Positions 22,186 through 33,495 of a DNA stretch of 64,000 nt are shown here, in pieces. The stretch spans positions 1 through 64,000 of the forward strand of contig JAUIRK010000173.1 of the NCBI GenBank assembly GCA_030549495.1, given 5' to 3'. The stretch is from Nectonema munidae. Taxonomy: Eukaryota; Nematomorpha; Nectonematoida; Nectonematidae. A model generated the notes under the pieces. That model had not been told where the DNA came from. It made no database searches and saw nothing but the letters and a program-made list of their open reading frames with translations. Numbering within the stretch: position 1 is the stretch's first letter; each line of letters begins with the position of its first letter. The position numbers and the translations under genes are program-made.

Positions 22186-22539
22186 TTCTTTTGCGCGTTT
22201 GACTCAACTCCCACCCAATAACACCCACCCCAAAAATGCTCTTCTTGTTTTATAATATAGAAATTTAGATTCAAAGAACACCAAAGGGTAAGAAAACTAC
22301 AAAGATTCAAGCAAACAAATACGCACTGGATCCTACTCAAATCAGCTTTAACAAGATCCAACCCTCCTTTGTAAACTTGATCCAAGATATTTTTCTAAAA
22401 ATCCTTTTAAAAAGTGTGTGTGTTTTCCTTACCTTTGTTCTAATAAATCTTCTTTATATTATAAAAAAAAAGAAAAAAAAAAGAAGAAAAAAAGTATAAG
22501 GTTAAAAGTAAAAGGTTTGCTGGCCAGTTCCGATTTGGC

Positions 22540-22887
22540 ATGCAAATAACTGAATTTTGCGTTTGTCTTTCTAGAAACCTTAGAAATGCTGCTAAAGGTA
22601 CTGGGGGTGACCTCTATAGGAGTGCTAAGAACTTCTATCTAGTATTGCTCTACCATTGCCTTAATGAGGAAGAAAGATTGATGCTACAATCTGTTGTGGC
22701 AAAGATGAATGCTGACGGCTCCCAGACAGCTGTTTCCGTCGGCAGGATTGGAGTGAACTGTATGAAGAATTACTGCCAATACTTTGGAGGAGAAAGATGG
22801 CATGCTAATGAACTTTATTTGTTCGCTCTATGTAAGTCGATGATAGATCCCTCTGGGTTCAAGGATTACTTTTCCAAGAAAGAGTAA
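22540..22887 (+). CDS. ORF X of the tandem retroelement, copy 2
   Basis: 115 codons from ATG, the same protein as 18244-18591 apart from one Asp to Glu change. The family is unrecognised. It occupies the first gene position after the promoter. Confidence 0.6.
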   Translation: MQITEFCVCLSRNLRNAAKGTGGDLYRSAKNFYLVLLYHCLNEEERLMLQSVVAKMNADGSQTAVSVGRIGVNCMKNYCQYFGGERWHANELYLFALCKSMIDPSGFKDYFSKKE

Positions 22888-23136
22888 TTCTTATTCTTAT
22901 ATTTATGTATAAATAATAGCGTACATGGGTCTAGTATGAATGTGTATATATTAATGTGCATGATGTCTGTGTGAATGTGTATGGGGTGATCGACCAGGTT
23001 TCCACCGTTACATTCTAGTTCTGAACACTTCGTTTTCAGGGGAAAGAAATCTGTTGTCGAGGCTAGGCCTGTATGCGCTATTATTGTGCACAACTTACTT
23101 AACTCCGTTCAAAACCTTCTTCAAACCCTATCTCCA

Positions 23137-23845
23137 ATGACTGCAGAATCGTCCACAGCGACGTCGGCCGGTATGTCCCCTATGCGCTACAATGTTGTGC
23201 AGGGACACTCCCGAAGCGACTTTCCGTGACAGGTTGGATCGTCGAGAATCTGTTATCGATCCCCAGACGACCCATACTGCCTCTTCAATTCAAGCCATCA
23301 GAGATCAGCTGCACCTCCTCACCTTGGAGTTCGAGAACCTTCGAACTGTTTCTCAACCTCCTTCGCCTCCTCCTCCACCTGGTTCCGTGGCTGCCCCCCA
23401 ATCGCAAGCGTTTTTTCCCGTTCCTCAATTTGCTCCTCAAACTCCATTTGGCTATCCTCTTGGATATGGGACGCTTGATCATGGAGAGACGGGAATATAC
23501 AACACTCCGCCCCGGGATTTGGCAGCCCAAAGGATCAGAATCATCCAGGAGATGGCACCGCGCCGGGAACTCCATACCAAGGATGAAGTATTAATGACAT
23601 ATCTCTCCTTGGTATCCAAGCATCTCGACGCTCTCACGAATGAAGATCTTACGACTTTGCACAACTCGCTGCGGACCAACATCTTGGCGTTACATGCTAG
23701 TTGGTCCGTGGCGGGTTCTTCTTCCTCGTCTACTCTCTCCGCGGCTCACATCAGCGGCTTGCCTCCTACTCCTGCTCCGGCTTCTTCCACCTTTCGGCCG
23801 AGAAGAGCACCTCCCGCTCCCCGAGCGAGAGGCACGAAGAAATGA
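23137..23845 (+). pseudogene. Gag/core-like ORF, copy 2, frameshifted near the start
   Basis: Five bases are missing near 23203 relative to copy 1, which shifts the start region out of frame. The rest (23192-23845) is open and has the better central reading, with PQFAPQTPFGYPLGYGT after the Pro run. The basic tail RPRRAPPAPRARGTKK is kept. Comparison of the two copies shows which segment is damaged in each. Confidence 0.6.
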
Positions 23846-23852
23846 ACTAGTT

Positions 23853-26363
23853 ATGAAAAGGGTGTTATTGGGTGTGGATCAACAGTGGGTAGAGACACTG
23901 AGACCCAGGTCTCGGCAGTCTCCCTGCGCTCCTCGCACCTGGAAGTGCTCCAAAGACCCAAGTAGTCTTCGTTTTCGTCCTGCTGCGACCCGCCAGACCT
24001 TAGGGTCACAACGACGCATAGGACAGGGAGGGGTGCTCATTAGGGGTCCAGACTCCAATATCTCGATAGAATTTTCGGGTAGGCATCTTCCTCCCAGAGA
24101 GAACAGAAGCCCTCCTTCGGCTCCCCAGGAAGCCTGCGGTCAGCCGTCTAATCACCAAGATCCTAGGATCCCAAGCTCTGCCCCAACGGGCCGCCTTGTT
24201 CCAGAACTTCCTTCTATGTCAGATATTGACGATCTCTTAGGAGAAACCACCGGTTTCATTACCAATGACGACTTAGACTCGCTACTTGGCCCCTCTACGC
24301 CACCTCCCACTACGGGTCCGTTACCGGATTTGGACATATTGTTGCCTCCTCCATTTCCCGACGTAATATGCCCAGAGCCTGACTTTCTACTGGCTCCGGG
24401 TCCCAATAACGAGTTATCAACATGGGAAGAATTCATCAAGAACTACTTGGACAACAAGGATGCCCTCACTCCTGATCAATGGAGAAAAATCTTCAATGTC
24501 CTCTCGGGTGATCCCGAAGATGACAACAACGACCCCCAGAAGGGCCCGATTCTGGTGAACCGATCCCTATCAAGGTAGGCGAAGAAGGGGACGCCTCATC
24601 CATCAAAGCAGAAGATGGGTCTCAAGGCCAAAGAGACACCCGTATCAAGGACAAAGAACCGGAAACCTCATCCACTAAGGCCGAGGCTGGGAGTGAAGTT
24701 CCCGATGTGGAATTTCCAGTAGAATCCTTCCTCTTATCCACAATGCTGGAAGATTGCGTAACCTCCTTTCTCAAAGACACGACAAGTCTGGATCTCCCGG
24801 ATAACCCAAAATTCTCATGTTCTTGCCCGACTTTCAGAAGCCCGGATGACCTGAGAAATAAGCGAATCCGCAAAATCTTGGCGCATGGTTACGCTCCCCG
24901 CATTTCTTCAAATGAAAAATTTGGCTCATTTTCTCAATTTTCTTTGCCCCCGCAAGCACAAGTGAACTTTATACGCACCGAGGTGCTCCCAAAATTGGTT
25001 AAAGAGGGCGTAATCACGCCCACTAGAGAGGTCAAAATCGCGAGCTCATGTTTCTTAGTCCCAAAGAATGAAGGGAAAACTCGGCTAGTAGCCAATTTCG
25101 CTTTCTCTACAAACTTGTTTAAGACTCCAAACTTAAAGCTTACTGCCCCGTTTATGCTACGTAATATTCCTAAGAATTGGAAATGGGCATCCCGACTAGA
25201 CCTAAAAGACGCCTTTTATGGCATACGTATTGCCCGCTCATGGCGAAATGCTTTCTGCATTCAGGGCGGGAAAAAAGGAATGGTACAAATTTAACCGCCT
25301 GCCTATGGGGTCCAACTTCTCCCCAGCAGTGCTCCAGGCCACCCTCAAAGCCCTTAAAGGCGTATTTTTGGAAAGAAACAGGAACACCCCTCTTTCCATC
25401 ATATTATATTTGGACGACATCCTCATCTTGGGAGAAACAAAAGACTCCCTGGACAAACTGGTACCAGAATTTATTAATTTCCTAACCTCTGAATGTGGTA
25501 TTGAAATAAATCACCAGAAATCTCAAATTCCCCCGACACAAAAGATATCATACCTCGGGGTGATTATCGACCTCAATAATAGAGAAATGAGAATCCCAGA
25601 AAACAAAAAGATTCCCATCATGAAAGCCCTAATCGCCTTAATAGGCGCCTCATCGGGATCTTGGAATATTCCCATCAAGTGGTATCAAAGGGTACTAGGG
25701 ATCGTGAATTATTTCCTAGGCACCCTAACCAACCGACCTAGACTTTTTAGCCACCTCTTCAAGGTTGTAAAATTGAATCACAACAAGGACATTTTCAACA
25801 TTCTCATTGGCCTAGCGGCACAAACCATAAAAACACCTTGGCCAATGTCAGACTTCGAAGTATGGAGACAATACACATTCGTAGATGCGTCCTTCACTGG
25901 ATTAGGAATATGGAACAATAACCAATCTCAAAGCATCCAGATCCTAGAAAAACAGGACTGGTCCATCGTTGAACTCAAATTATTGGCAATTATCATTGGT
26001 ACATGGCTTCATCCAAAAACGGCTATCAGATTGGATTCCACCACAGCCATTGCAATTTGCAAAAACTGTCAATCCTTAGCCTTAATCCTCATGGCATTAA
26101 CGATACAAGAAACCCCGTTTTTCTCTCTTCGAAGGAACATCGAACATGTCCCGACCAAGGAAAATACAGCGGACATTCCTTCCAGGACTCCAGTTCCCCA
26201 GGGGACAACTTTCATACTAGGTAACCTCAGGGTTCGTACCTGTATCCAATTATTCCTTAAATTGGAACACAAATGGATAGAGCTGCATCACATTTTGCAA
26301 AAGATATCACCTACTGATAGCGGCTTCTCCAAAGCAGTTAGCACCCTCCCTCGCGTCAGTTAG
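23853..26363 (+). pseudogene. Polymerase (RT-RNase H), copy 3, two frameshifts
   Basis: Shares the missing C of copy 2 (frame ends at 24578), then has an extra A near 25275 that breaks RT. Downstream, 25218-26363 is open. This copy has the family-typical motifs PMGSNFSP and YLDDILI (near 25407), where copies 1 and 2 have PMVANFSP and YFDDFLI. RNase H is complete (VDASFTGLGIW, VELKLLA, DSTTAIAIC), except Pro to Thr in KENTADIPSR. It is the best guide to the ancestral active site. Confidence 0.83.
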
Positions 26364-26692
26364 GGGGGCGCAAACGGATATGATCCGTCTGTTAATCGAA
26401 ATTCGATTAACAGATGAGGATAATCACCAAATGGTGTACGCTATGGGCTCGACAATAAAAGCCCACGCAAAATGATAGAGCTCATTCTTCTTCTTTTGCG
26501 CGTTTCACTCAACTCCCACCCCAAAAATGCTCTTCTTGTTTTATAATATAGAAATTTAGATTCAAAGAACACCAAAGGGTAAGAAAACTACAAAGATTCA
26601 AGCAAACAAATACGCACTGGATCCTACTCAAATCAGCTTTAACAAGATCCAACCCTCCTTTGTAAACTTGATCCAAGATATTTTTCTAAAAA
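26364..26692 (+). other. Non-coding region of the retroelement, right end of the array
   Basis: Matches 17788-18126 with the palindrome (26388-26414), AATAAAAG and the initiator, but lacks about 11 bases near 26517. Similarity stops at about 26692, after CTAAAAATC, before the AATAAA signal seen in the other units. No target duplication with the left junction is visible. Confidence 0.65.
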
Positions 26693-27590
26693 TCTCTCGA
26701 AATTTCTTCGAAAAATTTCTCGCATAAAGTTTTGTTACAAAGTTAAATTTTCAAAATTTTGACAAAAAAAATTTTTTTAAAAAATAAAAAAAAAAAATTT
26801 CAAATTTTTTCACCATGGTGTATTTAAATATCAGTTATATTTTATGAATGTGCAAAAAAAATTGAAACAAAAAATTTAATCGTCATTTTACACGCTAAAA
26901 TATACTGAAAAATGGCAAAATTGTGCCTATTGTTCAAGGGCTGATAAAAAAAATTTTTGAATTTGTATCAAAACTAAAAATAATTCAAAAATGTAGGTAA
27001 AAGGATGCTCTTTAAGATACGCATGGTTTAAAAAAATTTCTCGCATAAAGTTTTGTTCGAAAGTTAAAATTTGTCATTTTTGACCCAAAAATTTTAAAAA
27101 ATTTGTTAAAATCAAAAAAAATATATCAAAAATAATTTTTTTTCGAAATTTTAAAATTCTATAATAAAATATAAGCGATTATGAATAAGTTGATGTAAAA
27201 TTTGGGAAAAAATAATTTAATTTTGTTTTAAAAAATTTAGGTCAAAAATTACAACTTTTTTTGGACAAAATCTTAAATAAAAAAAAATTCATAATTTTTT
27301 TTTAAATTTTTTTTTCATAAAATATATTAGTTAAAAGTGTTCTTTAATCCTATTAAAAAAAATTAAGAAAATATTTTCAAATCTCGTGGAAAAAAATTTT
27401 AAGGTCAAATTTGTAGTTCAAGTGCGGGTCAACGAACTCAACTTGAGGTCATGTCACCTATGCAACATGAAAGTACAAAAAAATCATGTAGATTAAAATT
27501 TTACACTATGCAAAAATCTTTTTAACTCTAAAAGATATTCAAGTTTTAAAAATAGGTCGTAAAAAAAGTTGCACAGGCGAATATATATAT
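26693..27590 (+). other. Very AT-rich spacer with an internal duplication
   Basis: The phrase TTTCTCGCATAAAGTTTTGTT occurs at about 26716 and again at about 27037 in similar surroundings, so a segment of about 320 bp appears duplicated. Otherwise homopolymer-rich sequence with no genes. Confidence 0.6.
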
Positions 27591-29762
27591 AAATATATCT
27601 CCAACCTGTATTCTACGATGATTCATCTCCAACCTGTATACTACGATGATTCATCTTCAACCTGTATTCTACGATGATTTATCTTCTTCTCCAACCTGTA
27701 TTCTACGATGATTCATCTCCAAACTATATACTACAATGATTCATCTCCAAACTATATACTACAATGATTCATCTCTAACCTGTATACTACGATGATTCAT
27801 CTCTAACCTGTATACTACGATGATTCATCTCCAAACTATATACTACAATGATTCATCTCCAACCTGTATACTACAATGATTCATCTCTAACCTGTATACT
27901 ACAATGATTCATCTCCAAACTATATACTACAATGATTCATCTCCAACCTGTATACTACAATGATTCATCTCTAACCTGTATACTACGATGATTCATCTCT
28001 AACCTGTATACTACAATGATTCATCTCTAACCTGTATACTACAATGATTCATCTCCAAACTATATACTACAATGATTCATCTCCAACCTGTATACTACAA
28101 TGATTCATCTCTAACCTGTATACTACAATGATTCATCTCCAAACTATATACTACAATGATTCATCTCCAACCTGTATACTACAATGATTCATCTCTAACC
28201 TGTATACTACAATGATTCATCTCCAAACTATATACTACAATGATTCATCTCCAAACTATATACTACAATGATTCATCTCCAACCTGTATACTACAATGAT
28301 TCATCTCTAACCTGTATACTACAATGATTCATCTCCAAACTATATACTACAATGATTCATCTCTAACCTGTATACTACGATGATTCATCTCTAACCTGTA
28401 TACTACGATGATTCATCTCCAAACTATATACTACAATGATTCATCTCCAACCTGTATACTACAATGATTCATCTCTAACCTGTATACTACAATGATTCAT
28501 CTCCAAACTATATACTACAATGATTCATCTCCAACCTGTATACTACAATGATTCATCTCTAACCTGTATACTACGATGATTCATCTCTAACCTGTATACT
28601 ACAATGATTCATCTCTAACCTGTATACTACAATGATTCATCTCCAAACTATATACTACAATGATTCATCTCCAACCTGTATACTACAATGATTCATCTCT
28701 AACCTGTATACTACAATGATTCATCTCCAAACTATATACTACAATGATTCATCTCCAACCTGTATACTACAATGATTCATCTCTAACCTGTATACTACGA
28801 TGATTCATCTCTAACCTGTATACTACAATGATTCATCTCCAACCTGTATACTACAATGATTCATCTCCAAACTATATACTACAATGATTCATCTCCAAAC
28901 TATATACTACAATGATTCATCTCTAACCTGTATACTACAATGATTCATCTCCAAACTATATACTACAATGATTCATCTCCAACCTGTATACTACAATGAT
29001 TCATCTCTAACCTGTATACTACGATGATTCATCTTCAACCTGTATTCTACGATGATTTATCTTCTTCTCCAACCTGTATTCTACGATGATTCATCTCCAA
29101 ACTATATACTACAATGATTCATCTCCAACCTGTATACTACAATGATTCATCTCCAAACTATATACTACAATGATTCATCTCCAACCTGTATACTACAATG
29201 ATTCATCTCTAACCTGTATACTACAATGATTCATCTCCAAACTATATACTACAATGATTCATCTCCAACCTGTATACTACAATGATTCATCTCTAACCTG
29301 TATACTACGATGATTCATCTCTAACCTGTATACTACGATGATTCATCTCCAAACTATATACTACAATGATTCATCTCCAAACTATATACTACAATGATTC
29401 ATCTCCAAACTATATACTACAATGATTCATCTCTAACCTGTATACTACGATGATTCATCTCCAAACTATATACTACAATGATTCATCTCCAAACTATATA
29501 CTACAATGATTCATCTCCAAACTATATACTACAATGATTCATCTCCAACCTGTATACTACAATGATTCATCTCCAAACTATATACTACAATGATTCATCT
29601 CCAACCTGTATACTACAATGATTCATCTCTAACCTGTATACTACAATGATTCATCTCCAAACTATATACTACAATGATTCATCTCCAACCTGTATACTAC
29701 AATGATTCATCTCTAACCTGTATACTACGATGATTCATCTTCAACCTGTATACTACGATGGT
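27591..29762 (+). repeat. 28-bp minisatellite, about 77 units
   Basis: The unit is CATCTCCAACCTGTATACTA followed by CAATGATT, 28 bp. Three main variants alternate: CCAAACTATATACTAC, CCAACCTGTATACTAC and CTAACCTGTATACTAC, often in that order, giving an 84-bp higher-order period. An odd block (TCTTCAACC...TTTATCTTCTTC) appears at 27654 and again at 29032, so about 1.38 kb was duplicated as a block. There are no coding or CRISPR features: units are contiguous, without spacers. Confidence 0.92.
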
Positions 29763-30005
29763 TTCTATTCCATGTACAAATGACTAGGGAGACAATGTTC
29801 AACTTTCTGTTCACATTCTGCTAGATGTAAGATTTGATATACCTCATTCGGGGAGACGATGCTACATAAGTTATTACCTATATACATTTGTATACTACGT
29901 TGGTTCATCTCCAACCTGTATACCGCGATAATTCATCTCCAACCTATCAGTTCATATTTTGCTAGATGTAAGATTTGATATACCTCATTCGGGGAGAGGA
30001 TGTTA
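29763..30005 (+). repeat. Flanking duplication next to the minisatellite
   Basis: GCTAGATGTAAGATTTGATA and the following TACCTCATTCGGGGAGA occur at about 29819 and about 29954, separated by two diverged minisatellite units. A third, decayed trace lies near 30130. Confidence 0.65.
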
Positions 30006-30228
30006 GATAAGTTATTAATTTTTTCACGATATTAAATAATTTATTTTATCAAATAATCAAAATAAAATTCTGTAATCAAAGAATCGAAAAATATTCTTTA
30101 AAAAATCAATAAATATCAAACTTTCTGTTCATATTTTGCTACCTCATACGATGTTACAAAAGTTATTACCTATACTTTGCAATTTGCACGATTTTAAATA
30201 TTATATTTGTCGAATAATCAAAGAATCG

Positions 30229-30398
30229 AAAAATGTTCAAATCAAAAAATATTTATTCTTTTTAAATATATCGTTGGCTCCCCTTACTTTTAAAATTGAA
30301 AGATAAACCTAGTCTTTAATAATTAATACGAAACTAAAAGTAAGGGGAGCCAACGATATATTTAAAAAGAATAAATATTTTTTGATTTGAACATTTTT
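30229..30398. repeat. Perfect 64-bp inverted repeat with 42-bp loop
   Basis: Left arm 30229-30292 and right arm 30335-30398 are exact reverse complements over 64 bases; they include GTTGGCTCCCCTTACTTTTA and its complement. An RNA read through it would form a long hairpin. It could be a young MITE, an inversion product or a hairpin RNA locus. No flanking target duplication was recognised. Confidence 0.85.
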
Positions 30399-33300
30399 AT
30401 TTTATTTTATTTTTGTTTGAACACATTCACACACTAAAATATCAGCGAGTAACAATTTTTGAAAGATTCAATAAGTTTTACATCAGACAACGCACTATAA
30501 CATCTGTGAGCACCGTAGGAGAACAATCTGAAAGATCCTATTCACCTTGCCAGCAGCCACCCCGTTTACAAATGGTTAAATTATATCATGAAAGCATTTC
30601 ACAACGAAGAAAGCAAGAGAACTGAGATTAGTGAAATTCAAGCTAAGCCAAGGTTTTTCCGAGGTGTATGCTTAATCCACTAATTAAGTACTTCTAGCTT
30701 TTCATGTTTGTTAAAAGTAGATGTTCAATAAGTGCTTTTAAGAGAGAATGGACAGACTTAATACTTAATGAGAATTCTTCATCAAAGATATATCGCATGT
30801 ATCAGTGTGCTAATAGGGTACGAAAGCCGATATTGGTTCTTGCTCAGTCGGAACAGTCTTGCAGAAACAGATTTATCACTCAATTCCTTCCTTGGGTTGA
30901 GCAAAACATAATAACCTTCGCAGCAAACTCTTAACATCTTTTTAAAGTACGTTCCTGCACACTAAAATGACAATAGTGTCAAGTGTTACTTGGAGCCTCT
31001 CTGCTCAGTTACCCGATTTTAACTTGAGAAGTAACTCTTGTTTATCAACTTTAGATATTACAGTTTATCTGCCTAATCAAGCTAATGTGGAGACTATAAT
31101 AGTGATCTCCACTACTATAGTAAAAATGATCAATTCTTTCTCTACTCTTGGCTCCTCCTCCAGAAACCAGAGACACTTTATTCGTACAGATTCTTTTTAA
31201 GTGGTAATAGACTACCCTAACTTGATAGAAAATGTGAATGATGTGATGTTAGAGAATTAAGAGATAGGCTGGGATTACTATTTTACAGAGAGTAACTCGC
31301 ATTACATTAGTCATCATGCGTATCGCCTCTAAAAATTCTTTGAGAGCTAATCGATTTAGACCAACTGAAACACGATTTATACAATATTAGCAAAACATTA
31401 TACATCTACACCATTTCACAGCGTGTTAGATCAAGGGAAGAAGTATATACACTTCTATCACAAAATCGTCACTAGATGTTTCATAAAAATCTTTTTTTCT
31501 CTTGAATTGTCTCATTTACTATCTCATCTTTGAAGGAAATTGCAGGTAGACGGAACGAGTGACAGTCTATCATAGTTATTTCTAAATATGGTGCCGAACA
31601 TGGAATTGAAAAAGAAATGAAAGAAAATGTTTAAAAGTACTCCTAAACACATTCTTCAGAGAAAACATATCAGAAGACTTCAACCAAATTAAGTCGAGAT
31701 TGGTGCGCCTCATTTGAAGGAATCTAAATCACTCATGACCTATCGAGTCGAGGCTCGACCAATTTATTTTAAGGGGTTTTTTTAATTAACTGGAGTTCAA
31801 CATTTGCTACTCCTCTCTGCCCAAATAACGCTCAATATCGTTGCAAAATAGCTAGGACCCTGTATTGAGGATAACGCAAAGATTTAAACCCATTAGTTCG
31901 AGGCCAATTATGACTGACCTATTGATTTTTACTCTTTGATATGATCTCTAATATAAGTATACTATATATTTAATAGTCTAATTTCGACGTTGCTGAGCAG
32001 TCTTATTGTGTGAAATTATTGAAAAATTATTATCAATAAAGTATAAAATTCGATTTGTTTTATGCTGAGAACAAATGTTTATTACATTTAAAGCAAGTAG
32101 TTAGCATCGATTTCTACAATTTTGATGTTTATACTCTTTATTAGTCCAAATTGGTGAAAGGTTAACTTTTTCTACTATAAAATTTTAAATCTTTCAAAAT
32201 AAAATCATGAAAAGCTGATGAAATATATTTTCTTAAGTTATGAAGAAACAAGTCAAAAAAATCTCTAACAGCAGCAGGTTTGTCATTTTTGGTGTCGTAT
32301 TATTATCAATTAATAACCAAGAATAACGTATTGTATTGAATTGAAAAAGAGGAAAAGTTAACTAAATGCGGATGGATTATTGGCCCCAAACATTCTCTTT
32401 CAAAATTCAAATTGGTAATATAAAATTTATGAATGAATAATCAGTATTCAAAGGAATATAATAATTACAACGAGCTATAGAGCAAAAAAAATTAAGAAAC
32501 CGAATTGTTAATAAAATATAAAGTCACAAATGGATACTAAGAATATATTTTACTTATAATATTTATTTTTTTCAAAAAAGAGTTCTATAAAATATAATTG
32601 ATTTTATATTAAAATTTTTAATAAACAGTTTACCATTTTGATGAAACAGTTGCTAGTTTTGATGATAAAAAATAAAACGTATTAAAAAAATATTTTTAGC
32701 AACAAAAATTTTATTTTATTTGAAGATTTATTGATTAATTGAATAAAGAAGATAAAACAACATTTTTAAATTTCATTTTTCATTGTTTGCATAAAGAATT
32801 ATAAGAACTTGTAAAAGAAAATGCGATGAATACTTTACAAAAACTATATTTTTAGTTGCTACCTATTCAATAATTATAAGAAGCGAAGCCCAATATTTTT
32901 AATTATATGAATAGTAATTCAAAATTTATCGTTATTGATATCAATAATTAATTAAAAAAAACGCTATTAAGGCATCTTTTTTAGAATAAACTATCCTTTG
33001 AATAAAGTGTATCTAAATTTAGAGATACTTATAAAGTTTCCGTTACTAAGAGAATTATCGATAGGTAACACTCTAACCATTTTAATTGACCAAATTTTTT
33101 AGAATCCATGTTAGTAAAAATATTTGTATTGTTATTTTAGCCTAGTGGGTAGTATCGGCCCGAATAAGGAATTTTAAAATTCTTAATGGTGCTGTGAAAA
33201 TTTACTAATTGAAAGTCTCAATTCGCTAAATTAATCTAGTTAAAATGGATTTAGTGATGTATTTGGAAGATAAACACTAAGACTTAAGGGTCACAATGAA

Positions 33301-33424
33301 TGCCAGTGTATTCATTTTTATTCTGAATGAGAATATATTTTATAATTAAAAGATTTTGAAAGAATATTTATTAACTGCCGGTCCCGTGGTCGTTTCTCGC
33401 TTCCCAGGGTTTTTCCGCGGCCGT
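30399..33424. other. Intergenic, no recognised gene
   Basis: Three open frames of 70-77 codons (30413-31200) have no recognisable domain. The remainder is AT-rich with no clear repeat. Decayed transposon DNA is possible. Confidence 0.5.
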
Positions 33425-33451
33425 GGGGGGGGGGGGGGTGGGGGGGTGTTG

Positions 33452-33494
<43 letters not shown>
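33425..33494. repeat. Poly-G tract (about 70 bases)
   Basis: Almost pure G on the plus strand, broken by a few T's and one C. The GC-rich 40 bases before it are out of character with the region. It could form G-quadruplexes or be a sequencing or assembly artefact. Confidence 0.85.

Positions 33495-33495
<1 letters not shown>

Larger units (their letters stand above)
22059..22539 (+). other. Non-coding region of the retroelement, unit 2/3 junction
   Basis: Equivalent of 17788-18243. It contains the palindrome, the TATA-initiator pair, a GGTAAGAA donor-like site near 22287, AATAAA (22442-22447) and an expanded A/G-rich stretch (22462-22495). Confidence 0.6.
15690..26692 (+). mobile_element. 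Head-to-tail array of a 4.3-kb reverse-transcribing element
   Basis: The same unit is present as one 5'-truncated copy and two full copies, nearly identical in sequence. Equivalent stops lie at 17787, 22058 and 26363 (polymerase), 18591 and 22887 (ORF X), and 19551 and 23845 (gag-like), so the period is about 4.27-4.31 kb. Unit order is: non-coding region, 115-aa ORF X, gag/core-like ORF, polymerase with RT and RNase H. I recognise no protease, integrase, tyrosine recombinase or methylase and no TG...CA long terminal repeats or target duplications. The left junction is inside the polymerase; the right junction is in the non-coding region. Possible identities are a DIRS-like element without recombinase, a defective LTR element, or an integrated circular pararetrovirus-like genome; the sequence alone does not decide. 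Confidence 0.85.

Noticed and set aside
26800..26820. RpS4 first exon (ATG before GTGAAA on the minus strand)
   Set aside because: The ATG and donor fit the needed form, but the donor is weak, the surroundings are homopolymer-rich and there is no pyrimidine-rich start typical of ribosomal protein genes.
27591..29762. CRISPR-like array
   Set aside because: Units are contiguous 28-bp variants without unique spacers, and the DNA is eukaryotic; it is a minisatellite.
30413..30625. hAT transposase C-terminus
   Set aside because: A phrase resembling SxERSYS is present, but too little else fits.
32625..32660. Alternative RpS4 first exon (ATG before GTAAAC on the minus strand)
   Set aside because: Nothing but the short motif supports it, and it would require an 18-kb first intron.
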